Origin: Fontibacillus phaseoli
GTDB lineage: Bacteria > Bacillota > Bacilli > Paenibacillales > Paenibacillaceae
Length of the DNA stretch: 64,000 nt
NCBI RefSeq assembly: GCF_003337355.1
Contig: NZ_QPJW01000002.1
Location: 539,537 to 603,536 of the forward strand
Direction of reading: 5' to 3'
Shown: one piece after another, positions 1-8,656 of the stretch
Numbering within the stretch: the first letter of the stretch is position 1
Layout: the number at the start of each line of letters is the position of its first letter
The notes under the pieces: generated by a model
What the model saw: the letters and a program-made list of their open reading frames with translations, nothing else
Databases searched by the model: none
Told to the model about the DNA's origin: nothing
Program-made: the position numbers and the translations under genes

Positions 1-683
1 TCCAAGGAAGCCAGATATTCTACGATCTCATCGTTAACAAGCGTTAAATTCGTTGTAAAAGAGACCGATATATTAACATTGCTCATGATGGCCTTGCTGT
101 ATTCAATGCACTTCCTCATTAAATCAAAATTTATTAGCGGTTCTCCACCATAGAAGGTCAAAGCCAAATTTTCACCTACATTATGAGAAATATAATCAAA
201 CGCTTTCTTGGCTGTTTCCCAATCCATATCTTTCTTTGAAAAATTTCTAAATCCAACATTTTCATCTTGGTAAATACAGTATTTGCATCTTAAATTACAC
301 TTTTCAGTCAATTCCAAAATAACTTGTTCTATTCCTGTACTAATGAAATCTAATAATTCTGATTTCTTTGGGGTAATGAATTCTTGGAAAGACGGTGCCT
401 GGAGAATTCTCTCATGCTCAACTAGTGTCAAAATTGTATTCAAAGCGCTTTCAATCTCAGGATCAGGGAAATTCAACCGGGCAATGGCGGCGGGGTCTGA
501 ACTTGCTAATAAGCTTTCCAAGATTGCCGATTCTACGACATCACATAGAAACACTTTTCCTGTTCCCGTGTCGTAAAAATATTTATTATTTTTTGTCTCG
601 AATACCGTCCCCAAACTCCCCCAATTTGACTTATGCAAGTTACCTAAAATTGAGATTTTCTTTTCAACAGTTGGACTCACCAT
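1..683 (-). CDS. Radical SAM peptide-maturase-like enzyme, 5' part (partial)
   Basis: Read on the minus strand from an ATG at 681-683, behind an AAGGGGGT ribosome site 9 nt upstream. The frame stays open for 227 codons to the window edge, so the C-terminal part is missing. A CX3CX2C motif (Cys129, Cys133, Cys136; CNLRCKYC) is the [4Fe-4S]/SAM signature of radical SAM enzymes, and YGGEPL is the usual following glycine-rich SAM-binding motif. About 100 residues precede the core, as in maturases that modify ribosomal peptides through an N-terminal recognition region and a C-terminal SPASM domain. SPASM and the substrate are inferred, because that part lies outside the window. No convincing precursor peptide lies between this gene and the VanZ-like gene upstream. 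An anaerobic sulfatase maturase or another SPASM enzyme is possible. Confidence 0.8.
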   Translation of the reverse strand, partial: MVSPTVEKKISILGNLHKSNWGSLGTVFETKNNKYFYDTGTGKVFLCDVVESAILESLLASSDPAAIARLNFPDPEIESALNTILTLVEHERILQAPSFQEFITPKKSELLDFISTGIEQVILELTEKCNLRCKYCIYQDENVGFRNFSKKDMDWETAKKAFDYISHNVGENLALTFYGGEPLINFDLMRKCIEYSKAIMSNVNISVSFTTNLTLVNDEIVEYLASL

Positions 684-888
684 GGATTAATACCCCCTTA
701 AAAAGTCAAATTTCGAATGCTCAAATTGAAAAGCAGATGCTAATTAACTGTCTTTAAGATTGCGAATAATTTCACAAATTAGTGTAATATATTTCCTTAT
801 TTATAAATCTATGATAACTCTTATTCCTTATTTTGTAAACAATAAATAAATATATAAAATACTTCTAAATATATCTAAATTTTCAAAG

Positions 889-918
889 AAAAATGGCCAA
901 CTTCATTCCATTGGCCTA
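889..918 (-). terminator. Terminator after the VanZ-like gene
   Basis: On the minus strand GGCCAA and TTGGCC form a stem with a 10-nt loop, followed by ATTTTT. It lies just downstream of the stop codon at 937. Confidence 0.6.
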
Positions 919-936
919 ATTAAATAAATTATTAAT

Positions 937-1917
937 TTAATCTATAACACTAACGAGAACCGCCTCAGCTACTTGCTTATCTTCGTTCGATAACCACACC
1001 CTAACCGTTGGAACAACCTCTCTAGTTTCTAACAAGGAGGATATATCAGAACTTGTTACTTCTTCATACTTGCTAATGACGCTATTTTCCTCGGCGGAAA
1101 TATAACTGGCAAATATTTGGGTTGAGGCATTTATTTGTATATGAACATATTCATCATCTATTTCTTTTTCCCTAGTTGTTTGCACAGATTTAGGATTCAT
1201 ATATACTGTTATTTTATTTGTTTCAACACTTGCCAAATCTCCAACCAAATCAGCCTTTGCTTCATCCCATCCTGCCATTACCTCATCATTTTCATAGATA
1301 TATTCGACCTTAGCAGTTGAAAAAGGCAGCAAATCAGGAGCAATCATCCTAATAGCGACGCCCCCTAAGAGTCCTGTAACCAAGAAGAAACCAATCAGAG
1401 ACATTAGGAATTGATTGCGCGAGGACGTTGTTTTGCTGAACCATTTATATACACAGACACCTATAGCCCCGCCAGCGAAATTCAGTAAAATATCATCGAT
1501 GTCGCTGCTGCCCAAAGCAAACACATATTGAATAACTTCAAACGCAAATGAGGTCAGCAGCAGGCAAAGAAATGAACTGCGAAGAGGCTTATTGTGTGCG
1601 GCATAAGCCACAAAAATCCCCAAAGGAACAAATATCGCGATATTTCCTCCGATATTCGCCAAAGCCCTCTCCATGTCAATGTTCTCACTCGTAAAAAATT
1701 CTATAATCGTATTAAAAGGAATGATATTTATACTTCTTAATGATGGCATTATCCCTGAATGGAACAGTGCTGACAAAGGAATTGTCTTAAACAAAATAAT
1801 TTTCAAAGCGATTAAAGCATAGGCGATAAATATCAAGTAAAATATGGCGAGCAATAATTTGCTGGTGCCTGCCTTTCCAGGGTTGTCCCCCCGACTTCCA
1901 TCCATTTTGGAATCCAT
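937..1917 (-). CDS. VanZ-like membrane protein with extra C-terminal domain
   Basis: A 326-residue protein. The first half is strongly hydrophobic, with about five membrane segments and the loop pattern of VanZ family proteins (a GGNIAIFVPLGIF segment and an SSDIDDILLNFAGG motif near the end of the membrane core). The last ~130 residues are polar and look like an exposed domain, which plain VanZ proteins lack. I start it at 1917 because AAAGGTGT sits about 9 nt upstream; an in-frame ATG at 1974 adds 19 highly charged residues without a good ribosome site. VanZ proteins are linked to low-level teicoplanin resistance, but most homologues have no proven role. It stands alone next to the radical SAM gene, and a link to that gene is only a guess. 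Confidence 0.75.
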   Translation of the reverse strand: MDSKMDGSRGDNPGKAGTSKLLLAIFYLIFIAYALIALKIILFKTIPLSALFHSGIMPSLRSINIIPFNTIIEFFTSENIDMERALANIGGNIAIFVPLGIFVAYAAHNKPLRSSFLCLLLTSFAFEVIQYVFALGSSDIDDILLNFAGGAIGVCVYKWFSKTTSSRNQFLMSLIGFFLVTGLLGGVAIRMIAPDLLPFSTAKVEYIYENDEVMAGWDEAKADLVGDLASVETNKITVYMNPKSVQTTREKEIDDEYVHIQINASTQIFASYISAEENSVISKYEEVTSSDISSLLETREVVPTVRVWLSNEDKQVAEAVLVSVID

Positions 1918-2033
1918 GTTGCGGTCACACCTTTCATTTTTTTCTTTTTCGTGCCTGAACATATGCTTCAACATATCGGAAACGAATCTCTCGGATAATT
2001 AGTTACATTTTCTTATTTTCTTTTGGGTCCACC

Positions 2034-2216
2034 TAACGGACATGGTAGACCTTAAAAGAGCTAATTTTGCAGTTTTGTCACTCTAACGGACACTGGAGAC
2101 GCTAACGGACAGATTCCTGTTCGAAATGGAGTAATCGGAGGCCTTTAACGGCTCTGGTGTCCGTTAGATTTCGGAAATCCCCGTTTCGGTGAATTTAACG
2201 TCCCTCACGTCCGTTA
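2034..2216. repeat. Cluster of TAACGGAC short repeats
   Basis: TAACGGAC occurs in direct orientation at 2034-2041, 2084-2091 and 2103-2110 and inverted (GTCCGTTA) at 2159-2166 and 2209-2216. The stretch 1918-2330 holds no gene; it contains these repeats and the terminator after them. Confidence 0.7.
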
Positions 2217-2223
2217 AATTAAA

Positions 2224-2256
2224 AGCCCCTCTGAGAAACTAACTCTCAGAGGGGCT
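2224..2256 (-). terminator. Strong terminator of the WYL/YcaQ/toroid operon
   Basis: A perfect 13-bp stem (AGCCCCTCTGAGA with its complement, loop of 7) is followed on the minus strand by TTTAATTT. It lies about 75 bp past the stop codon at 2331. Confidence 0.85.
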
Positions 2257-2330
2257 AATCAATTTCGAGGATCAAGATCGAAACAGATCAGTTTCTAGCT
2301 CATCGTGACAACATCGCGGAAATTCACCTA

Positions 2331-3233
2331 CTAAATCCGCCCGTAAGCCCTCAGCGTCTTCAGGTTCTCCACGGTCAGCCAACCGCGCCATTCCTGGTGC
2401 CCGGCTACGCTGACGGCGGGGAAGGGAATGTCCCATCCGCCATCTTCCTGCTGGTTGCCGATCATCCAGTCGAGATGCAGCTCAAGTTCTTCGGATGTAA
2501 TCAATCGGGAGGCATATGAATTGGGTGCCGGCGCGTAATCCAGCACCTTATGAACGTAGCCTTCGGCATGGGGATTTTTTTCGATTCCGTTCGGCCCGGC
2601 CAGCCAATCATCGAGCGCAGCCTCAAACTTTGTGCCCCGGTCGTCCGGCTCCGGAGCCGCATTGGCCAAGAAGGACATCCACTGCACCGCGTCATGATAA
2701 TCTCCGGGAAGGGATTTCTCGAAACATTCCCATAAGAAAGCGACATTCTTCACGAACCAATCTTCGTTCAAAAAGTCCTGGCGCGCTTGTTGTCCCAGCA
2801 GCATCCCGATGATGCTTCCCGTAGGGTTGAGCGAGGGAACGCCGTCCTGCTCCGTAGTCCACCAAGGGGCATGAGGATAATCGTTGACCGAGGTCGCGGC
2901 TCTGGGGAATCCGCCCATGTCCAACGTGATTCCTTTCAGATAGGTAAGCATTCCGTTCATTAAGTCGCTATCCCAGCCTTCGACTTCCTTGATCACCATT
3001 AAAGCAGTTTCTGTCGTGACCGGCTGGCTCTGCGGACAGCGCATGTCCGGCTCTAGCGCGTTTCCGAAGCCGCCGTCGGTATTCTGATAAGGGCGAAGTG
3101 CGTTTAGCACCTGCTCTTTGTCGCCGTTCTCAAAATGAAAGGCAAACCGCATCCGATCCAGCAGTCTCGCACTGCCATATATAAACTTGCGGCCTTGTTC
3201 AAGTACTTCCGATTGTTTCTGAGAAATCGTCAT
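2331..3233 (-). CDS. Alpha-toroid (prenyltransferase/squalene-oxidase-like fold) protein
   Basis: A 300-residue soluble protein. QNTDGGFGN near residue 55 and QQEDGGW near residue 270 are QxxDGG(F/W) repeats, typical of the alpha-alpha toroid fold shared by prenyltransferase subunits and terpene cyclases. The DxDD acid motif of class II cyclases is not evident, so an enzymatic role is unproven. The start at 3233 has GAGGTG 7 nt upstream; the in-frame ATG at 3248 has no such site. It is the last gene of a leftward operon behind a YcaQ-like protein and a WYL regulator, with 22 bp separating it from the former. Function unknown. Confidence 0.7.
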   Translation of the reverse strand: MTISQKQSEVLEQGRKFIYGSARLLDRMRFAFHFENGDKEQVLNALRPYQNTDGGFGNALEPDMRCPQSQPVTTETALMVIKEVEGWDSDLMNGMLTYLKGITLDMGGFPRAATSVNDYPHAPWWTTEQDGVPSLNPTGSIIGMLLGQQARQDFLNEDWFVKNVAFLWECFEKSLPGDYHDAVQWMSFLANAAPEPDDRGTKFEAALDDWLAGPNGIEKNPHAEGYVHKVLDYAPAPNSYASRLITSEELELHLDWMIGNQQEDGGWDIPFPAVSVAGHQEWRGWLTVENLKTLRAYGRI

Positions 3234-3255
3234 ATCACAACACCTCATTCATTAT

Positions 3256-4344
3256 TCAAAGTGGCAATCCGTTGTATTTCAGTATCGTATGATGCTCAGG
3301 ATCATAAACTTTCCTAACGGCAGAGATGGCTTGTTCGCGACGTGCCTCGGCTTCTCCTTCCGGCAATTCCAGAATGATGTCTTCGATGTCGTAATCCCGG
3401 AACCCCCAATGCCCGATCACCGCACCTTGAAATCTGCCGTCCACCAACAAGTATTGCAGAACTTCCCGGCCTTCGTACCGCTTCTTAAGCTCATCCAACT
3501 CGGCGCGGACCAGAAAATCCGACTTGTCCAGCATCCAGATCATTTCCGGAACTAGCGGGGCATCAATTGCTCCGGCAGGCATGTCCTCCAAAATGGGATC
3601 CCCTTCGCAAATAACGCCCTGGTCCCATCCATGCACCTCGGCTCTTCTGAGTTTGCCTTGCTCCGTCAGAACTTTCACCAGGCTTCCGATCTGCTTGCCG
3701 GTCCAACCGCTCCAACTTTTCATCTGTGACTCCGTGGCAAACACCATCGCTTCCGTGAACCGCAGAATGACTTCTTCCATAGCTTGTTGGCGGTTCTCCG
3801 GATCTTTCGGGATCTGAAACCATTCCTCGGCAAAATCCAGCCAGCCCGTATCCCAATCGGTGTCGGTTTGCTGTTCGTAAAGGATAAAGGCCTTTTGAAA
3901 ATCCTCCAGTGCTTTGCCGATATCTCCCGGCCGATAAGGAAGCTCCTCTTTCAACTGATCTTTGGATAGACCGCCGGACTCATGAATCAGCGCCAAAATT
4001 TCTTGGTGAATGGACCCGAACCGGGTCATCTCTTTCCGAAACGCCGTCGCATACAGCTTCAGGTCCTCCTCCAGCACATAAGCGATACGTCCGCCCTGAA
4101 AACGGCCTTTCACTAATTTTCCTTGCTCGCGAATAGAAGAGGATACCCCGAAATCAGAGTAGATCGTGCGGTGGACCAGCCGCGGCGGGTCTCCCGGACG
4201 AGTAAAATGGACCGGAGACATCGGCTGCAGTTTACGGAACAATTGTAAATATGACGTTTCGTCCCCGGGGTTGAATAGCGGATCGGTAAGCCCTTGTCTT
4301 TTCAACCTTTCAGCCACGATTTCGCTTTGATTCCGTTGTTGCAC
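3256..4344 (-). CDS. YcaQ/AlkZ-like winged-helix protein
   Basis: A 362-residue protein whose layout fits the HTH_42 (YcaQ/AlkZ) family: an N-terminal segment with LQPMSPVHF, a winged-helix-like middle and a C-terminal VDGRFQGAVIGHWGF beta region. Characterised relatives are DNA glycosylases that unhook interstrand crosslinks. The QxQ catalytic motif of AlkZ reads LQPM here, so activity is doubtful. The start codon is GTG at 4342-4344, with AAGGAGG 7 nt upstream. The start lies 12 bp past the stop of the WYL regulator, so the two are almost certainly cotranscribed. A second family member with an intact QAQ motif lies at 43958. Confidence 0.65.
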   Translation of the reverse strand: MQQRNQSEIVAERLKRQGLTDPLFNPGDETSYLQLFRKLQPMSPVHFTRPGDPPRLVHRTIYSDFGVSSSIREQGKLVKGRFQGGRIAYVLEEDLKLYATAFRKEMTRFGSIHQEILALIHESGGLSKDQLKEELPYRPGDIGKALEDFQKAFILYEQQTDTDWDTGWLDFAEEWFQIPKDPENRQQAMEEVILRFTEAMVFATESQMKSWSGWTGKQIGSLVKVLTEQGKLRRAEVHGWDQGVICEGDPILEDMPAGAIDAPLVPEMIWMLDKSDFLVRAELDELKKRYEGREVLQYLLVDGRFQGAVIGHWGFRDYDIEDIILELPEGEAEARREQAISAVRKVYDPEHHTILKYNGLPL

Positions 4345-4356
4345 ACTTCTCCCTCC

Positions 4357-5310
4357 TTATGTATCGTATCTCTCCATCAGTCCCATTGCCCGCTTCCTTA
4401 ACAAGTCCCGCAGCAACCGTGGTTCAAGCACCTCTGCATCCAAACCAAGACGAAAGAAAAAATCGATCGCCCATTTCCATTCCGAAGACGGGCAATCAAA
4501 ATCGACCTCCCACCCTTCGTCCTCCGTCTGTCTGACAAGATGTCCGATATCGGGGTCCTGCTCTGCCAAAAGCGCACCGCGATAGGTAAGCTTGGCTAAA
4601 ATCCGGATTGTCTGATTGGGAGATCCGTTATCGTCTTCCTCCCTTTTCGGGCGGGCTGCCGTCATCGCTTCGAAGCCGACGGCCTCCTTCGGAGCCAATT
4701 CCTCCAGTTCCTCGATCCGGTCCACCCGGAACGTCCGCGTCTCTTCATGCTGGTGAGAATAAGCCTCACAATACCAGAAGCCATGAGCTGCATAGATACG
4801 AGCGGGACGTACGTCCAAATAACGACGGTAATTTTGCGAACGATAAAGTACATGCAACCAGGCCCCGTCGGCCGCGTATTTCATCAGCGCATTTAAATAC
4901 GGCGTCCGGGTGCGGCGATCCGGTACTTCCAAGCCGATATGCGCGAGCCATGGGGCAATTTCTCCCAGCGTCTGCTCCGGCAGAGCGGACCGGATTTTGT
5001 CCGCCACCGTCCAACGCGCTTGCTGGAATGGGCCGTCGCTATATTTCGTCATCCCGTCCAATGACATCAGCAAGGTCAGCGCCTCATCGGGGGTAAGCTG
5101 CAGCGGAGGAAGCCGGTAACCCTCCATAAGACGATAGCCTCCCCCCGGGCCAGGGACCGCATAAAGCGGTACGCCCATTTCCGATAAGGCTTGCATGTCT
5201 CGCAGCACCGTCCGCTTGGATACTTCCAGCTTGTCCGCCAGCGTCTGCGCGGTTTCCGCGCGCTGCTGGAGCGCCATCACAATCGCCATCATCCGGTCCA
5301 TTCGCTTCAT
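4357..5310 (-). CDS. WYL-domain transcriptional regulator (YafY type)
   Basis: 317 residues. An N-terminal HTH (residues ~5-60, LADKLEVSKRTVLRDMQAL) is followed by GPGGGYRL and a WYL domain (~145-230) with WYCEAYSH in place of the usual W-Y-L core and a TFRVDRIEEL strand, then a C-terminal WCX-like region. WYL proteins are ligand-sensing regulators, often of DNA damage or defence genes. It is the first gene of a leftward operon, and a 24-bp palindrome lies about 43 bp upstream of its start, which suggests autoregulation and control of the YcaQ-like and toroid genes. Confidence 0.88.
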   Translation of the reverse strand: MKRMDRMMAIVMALQQRAETAQTLADKLEVSKRTVLRDMQALSEMGVPLYAVPGPGGGYRLMEGYRLPPLQLTPDEALTLLMSLDGMTKYSDGPFQQARWTVADKIRSALPEQTLGEIAPWLAHIGLEVPDRRTRTPYLNALMKYAADGAWLHVLYRSQNYRRYLDVRPARIYAAHGFWYCEAYSHQHEETRTFRVDRIEELEELAPKEAVGFEAMTAARPKREEDDNGSPNQTIRILAKLTYRGALLAEQDPDIGHLVRQTEDEGWEVDFDCPSSEWKWAIDFFFRLGLDAEVLEPRLLRDLLRKRAMGLMERYDT

Positions 5311-5352
5311 TTATGTCCAGTTCCTCCCGGTCAAATTCACCTTACCATGACA

Positions 5353-5376
5353 TTAGTGACAACTGATTGTCACTAA
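5353..5376. promoter_or_regulatory. Palindromic operator upstream of the WYL operon
   Basis: TTAGTGACA and its exact complement TGTCACTAA are separated by 6 bp, directly upstream of the WYL gene. The rest of the 325-bp gap 5311-5635 holds only this site and the cold-shock gene terminator. Confidence 0.7.
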
Positions 5377-5544
5377 TTCCGCAGGCTCTCTTCATACTTT
5401 TCTCCAAATATTTGCCGACTCCTTTTGAATACCGGAGAAGACCGTTAAGTATAGACTCCATCGCCGAAACTATCATGCTCTTATTGGGGAGCCCGCATCA
5501 TCAAATCATCTGCATCACCAGCAATCCCACTACTCGCAACACAT

Positions 5545-5577
5545 ACAAAAAAACACAGCCCGGAAAGAGCTGTGTTC
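5545..5577 (-). terminator. Terminator of the cold-shock gene
   Basis: On the minus strand AACACAGC pairs with GCTGTGTT across a 9-nt loop, followed by a run of T. Confidence 0.8.
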
Positions 5578-5635
5578 TTCATTATCGTGCTTGGAACCAA
5601 ACTTTATAAGTGATCCGAGAGATTCGGAATTGGTC

Positions 5636-5833
5636 TTATAATTTGATTACGTTAGCAGCTTGTGGACCACGGTTGCCGTCAGTGATTTCGAACTCAACAG
5701 CTTGGCCTTCTTCTAGAGTTTTGAAACCGTCACCTTGAATCGCGGAGAAATGAACGAATACATCCTCGCCGCCTTCAACTTGGATAAAGCCATAGCCTTT
5801 TTCTGCGTTAAACCATTTAACTGTACCTTTCAA
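5636..5833 (-). CDS. Cold-shock protein (CspA/CspB family)
   Basis: A 65-residue single cold-shock domain, the normal family size. RNP1 (KGYGFI, ~13-18) and RNP2 (VFVHF, ~25-29), which bind single-stranded RNA and DNA, are intact. It acts as an RNA chaperone in the cytoplasm. The ATG is preceded by TAGGAGG, and a consensus-like promoter lies about 45 bp upstream; the gene is monocistronic with its own terminator. Confidence 0.97.
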   Translation of the reverse strand: MKGTVKWFNAEKGYGFIQVEGGEDVFVHFSAIQGDGFKTLEEGQAVEFEITDGNRGPQAANVIKL

Positions 5834-5879
5834 ATGAACAACCTCCTAAAAATAATCGTCATCATTGACGAATACCCAT

Positions 5880-5908
5880 ATTATACTCTATGCCCCAAGA
5901 CAATGCAA
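5880..5908 (-). promoter_or_regulatory. Promoter of the cold-shock gene
   Basis: On the minus strand TTGCAT (5903-5908) and TATAAT (5880-5885) are 17 bp apart. The roughly 40-nt leader holds a small CGTCA/TGACG hairpin at 5857-5871, a possible RNA-level control element. Confidence 0.7.
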
Positions 5909-6066
5909 CGTGTCATTTTAAGTGAAATTCACCCCATTTTTATCCCCTCGAATGCCATTATTATTTGCTTTCCTTCAGGGGGTGAGTTATCATTTTACAT
6001 AAAAATATTTCATTAAAAAGCCGTAATCATGACAATTTGAACACGACAAAGATCGGAGCCGTTACT

Positions 6067-6300
6067 ATGATCAAAAAACACGAAATATACAAAAAAGACA
6101 AATGGAATATGATGACTGTAGAAGTGCAGGGAAAATACATCATCCTCCGCGAAATTTCCGACCAATGGGGTGAAGAATCCCATACATTCCTCAGCCGACC
6201 TGCCTTGATGCAGTGGGCGCAGAACCGTTTTCCCAAAGAGGAATATGCGGGCAAGGAAGAAGAATGGCGCGAACTCATGAGCGCCTTCAAACAGGTCTGA
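6067..6300 (+). CDS. Small conserved-looking hypothetical protein
   Basis: 77 residues, soluble and charged (MIKKHEIYKKDKWN at the start). The ATG at 6067 has CGGAG 8 nt upstream; a TTG at 6037 would add ten residues with a poorer signal. It carries no motif I recognise. A short CCGGTT/AACCGG hairpin at 6303-6320 separates it from the next small gene, with which it may be cotranscribed. Confidence 0.6.
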   Translation: MIKKHEIYKKDKWNMMTVEVQGKYIILREISDQWGEESHTFLSRPALMQWAQNRFPKEEYAGKEEEWRELMSAFKQV

Positions 6301-6359
6301 ACCCGGTTCTGCGGAACCGGCTCAGACCCACAATACGATAGGGAAACGGAGCCACGTGC

Positions 6360-6539
6360 ATGGACAGTTCCAACCTGCTTATTTTTATTATTTGTGCCTT
6401 TGCTCTTGGGATCATACTTATTCTTAGCCGAAACAATATCCCTCCCAAGCTGAGACGCAGCTTTGCAATCACCGCCCTCGTTATGGTAGTAATCGCGTTT
6501 GGTTTATTGGTATACAGCTTTTTCAGTATGGGCCAGTGA
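6360..6539 (+). CDS. Small two-helix membrane protein
   Basis: 59 codons from the ATG at 6360 to a TGA at 6537-6539, with CGGAG 8 nt before the start. Two hydrophobic segments (residues ~5-22 and ~36-56) flank a basic loop, RNNIPPKLRR, which should face the cytoplasm. It was found by reading the gap between the flanking genes. No family recognised. Confidence 0.6.
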   Translation: MDSSNLLIFIICAFALGIILILSRNNIPPKLRRSFAITALVMVVIAFGLLVYSFFSMGQ

Positions 6540-6787
6540 AATTAATAACGGGTGACGACCAAGGGCATAATAGGACAATGTCTCTATACAAGTGAAAGTT
6601 CAATAAATCTATCCGATTGGTTGAGCTTCCTCTTTATTTAAAGGGAGGTTTCCTATTAAATATGCACAAGCCTCGTCTGCTTCCCCTTATGCTGACCTTA
6701 TCACTCATGACTGCCGCCTTGCCGGGTGCAGCGGCCGGTCATCAAGCTGAAGACCATTCGATTTACCCAAATCAAAGGAGGATTCCG

Positions 6788-8578
6788 ATGAGCACATTAC
6801 CGAAACGTTCCGAAGTAGAAGTAAATAACACCTGGAAACTGGATGATATGTTCCGTGACCAGAAAGCCTGGGACGAAGCCCTCGACAGTCTGAAGCAGCT
6901 TAAGAAGAAGGTTGCCGATTATGAAGGAAAGCTTGATAGCCCACAACATGTCAAAGCCATTTTCGCCCTGGAGGACGAAATATCGCTGAGTCTCGAGCGT
7001 CTCTATGTGTATTCCCATTTAAATCATGACCAGGACACCACAAACCCTACATATCAGGCACTTTCCCAAAAGGCAAAAAAACTGAACGTGGAAATCGGCG
7101 AAGTGCTTTCCTTCATTACGCCGGAGATCCTATCTCTGCCGGAAAGCGATCTCGATGCTTTCATCGAGAATCCGGAACTGGCTGATTACAAGTTTACGCT
7201 GCAAGAAATCAAACGGGAAAAAGCCCATATACTGAGCAAAACCGAAGAAGCACTGCTTGCCCAAGTCGGCAATCTGTCGCAAGCGCCGCAAAATATATAC
7301 GGCATGATCAACAATGCCGATATCAAGTTTCCGAAAATTCAAGACGAGAACGGGAAAGAAGTGGAACTCACTCACGGCAGCTACATTCAGTTTCTGGAAA
7401 ATCCGAACCGCGATGTACGCCGCCGCGCCTTCAAAGCCGTTTATGAAACGTACGGCAAGCAAAAAAATACGATTGCGGCGACGTTAAGCGCCAATGTCAA
7501 CAAAAACATGTTCTACTCCAAAGTGCGCAAATACCCTTCGGTGCTGGAAATGTCCTTGTATGGCGACAATATTCCGAAGGAAGTTTACACCAACCTGATC
7601 GACACGGTTCATGAGAGCCTGCCGCTCCTGCACCGCTATATGAAACTCCGCAAAAAGCTGCTCGGCGTCGACGAGCTTCATATGTACGATTTGTTCGCCC
7701 CACTCGTGGAAGAATACAAATGGGATATTACGTACGAAGATGCCAAAAAAATGGTGGAAGATGGTTTGCAGCCGCTTGGCGAAAACTATCTCAGCGTGCT
7801 GAAGGACGGTTTCGACAACCGTTGGATCGACGTGTACGAGAACGAAGGCAAACGGACCGGCGCTTACAGCTGGGGCGCCTACGGAACACATCCGTACGTA
7901 CTGCTGAACCACAAGGACAATTTGAACAGCATGTTTACGCTGGCTCATGAAATGGGCCATGCGCTGCATTCTTATTTTTCCGATGAAGCCTTGAAATATC
8001 GTGACGCTCAATATACGATCTTCCTTGCCGAAGTCGCCTCCACGACGAATGAAGCGCTGCTGATGGATTACTTACTGAAACACTCGACCGATCCGAAGCA
8101 AAAAATGTACCTGCTTACTTACTATGCCGATCAGTTCCGGACGACGTTGTTCCGCCAGACGATGTTCGCCGAGTTTGAGAAAATCATTCACGAGCGGGCC
8201 GAAGCCGGCGAATCGCTGACTCCGCAAGAGCTGTCTTCCATCTACTATGATCTCAACCTGAAATATCACGGCAAAGAGATGGCGGTGGATCAAGATATCG
8301 AAATGGAATGGGCACGGATTCCCCACTTCTACACGAGCTTTTATGTATATAAATACGCTACCGGTTTCTCGGCGGCAACGAGTTTCTCCAAGCAGATTCT
8401 CGAGGAAGGCCAACCGGCAGTCGACCGTTATCTCAGCTTCCTGAAGAGCGGCGGCAGCGACTATTCAATCAACATCCTGCGCAAAGCCGGCGTGGATATG
8501 TCAACCCCTCAACCGGTCCGCGAAGCGATGAGCGTGTTTGAAAGCATCATTGAACAAATGGAGAATTTGACAAAATAA
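6788..8578 (+). CDS. pepF: Oligoendopeptidase F
   Basis: An M3-family zinc metallopeptidase that cleaves short peptides, normally in the cytoplasm. The zinc motif HEMGH lies at about residues 387-391 in AHEMGHALHS. From the ATG at 6788 (AAAGGAGG 6 nt upstream) the protein has 596 residues, the usual PepF length, and begins MSTLPKRSEVEVNNTW as PepF proteins do. The frame extends further upstream: an ATG at 6662 would prepend 42 residues with a clear signal peptide (MHKPRLLPLMLTLSL, ending near PGAAA). AAAGGGAGG precedes that start, but about 13 nt away. A cytoplasmic and an exported form are therefore both conceivable; I take the 6788 start as main. Confidence 0.95.
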   Translation: MSTLPKRSEVEVNNTWKLDDMFRDQKAWDEALDSLKQLKKKVADYEGKLDSPQHVKAIFALEDEISLSLERLYVYSHLNHDQDTTNPTYQALSQKAKKLNVEIGEVLSFITPEILSLPESDLDAFIENPELADYKFTLQEIKREKAHILSKTEEALLAQVGNLSQAPQNIYGMINNADIKFPKIQDENGKEVELTHGSYIQFLENPNRDVRRRAFKAVYETYGKQKNTIAATLSANVNKNMFYSKVRKYPSVLEMSLYGDNIPKEVYTNLIDTVHESLPLLHRYMKLRKKLLGVDELHMYDLFAPLVEEYKWDITYEDAKKMVEDGLQPLGENYLSVLKDGFDNRWIDVYENEGKRTGAYSWGAYGTHPYVLLNHKDNLNSMFTLAHEMGHALHSYFSDEALKYRDAQYTIFLAEVASTTNEALLMDYLLKHSTDPKQKMYLLTYYADQFRTTLFRQTMFAEFEKIIHERAEAGESLTPQELSSIYYDLNLKYHGKEMAVDQDIEMEWARIPHFYTSFYVYKYATGFSAATSFSKQILEEGQPAVDRYLSFLKSGGSDYSINILRKAGVDMSTPQPVREAMSVFESIIEQMENLTK

Positions 8579-8596
8579 GTGCGCGCTTTGTCAGTG

Positions 8597-8628
8597 AATC
8601 CCTTGCTCCTTTCGGGCAAGGGATTTTA
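8597..8628 (+). terminator. Terminator of pepF
   Basis: AATCCCTTGC pairs with GCAAGGGATT, followed by TTTT. Confidence 0.8.
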
Positions 8629-8656
8629 TACTGTCATAAGAAGGAGGTGTTTCCTC

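Noticed and set aside
700-936. Precursor peptide gene for the radical SAM enzyme
   Set aside because: The AT-rich gap has no start codon with a ribosome site and adequate open frame on the minus strand.
7484-8011. 175-codon minus-strand frame inside pepF
   Set aside because: Shadow of a strongly supported gene; no ribosome site and no family.
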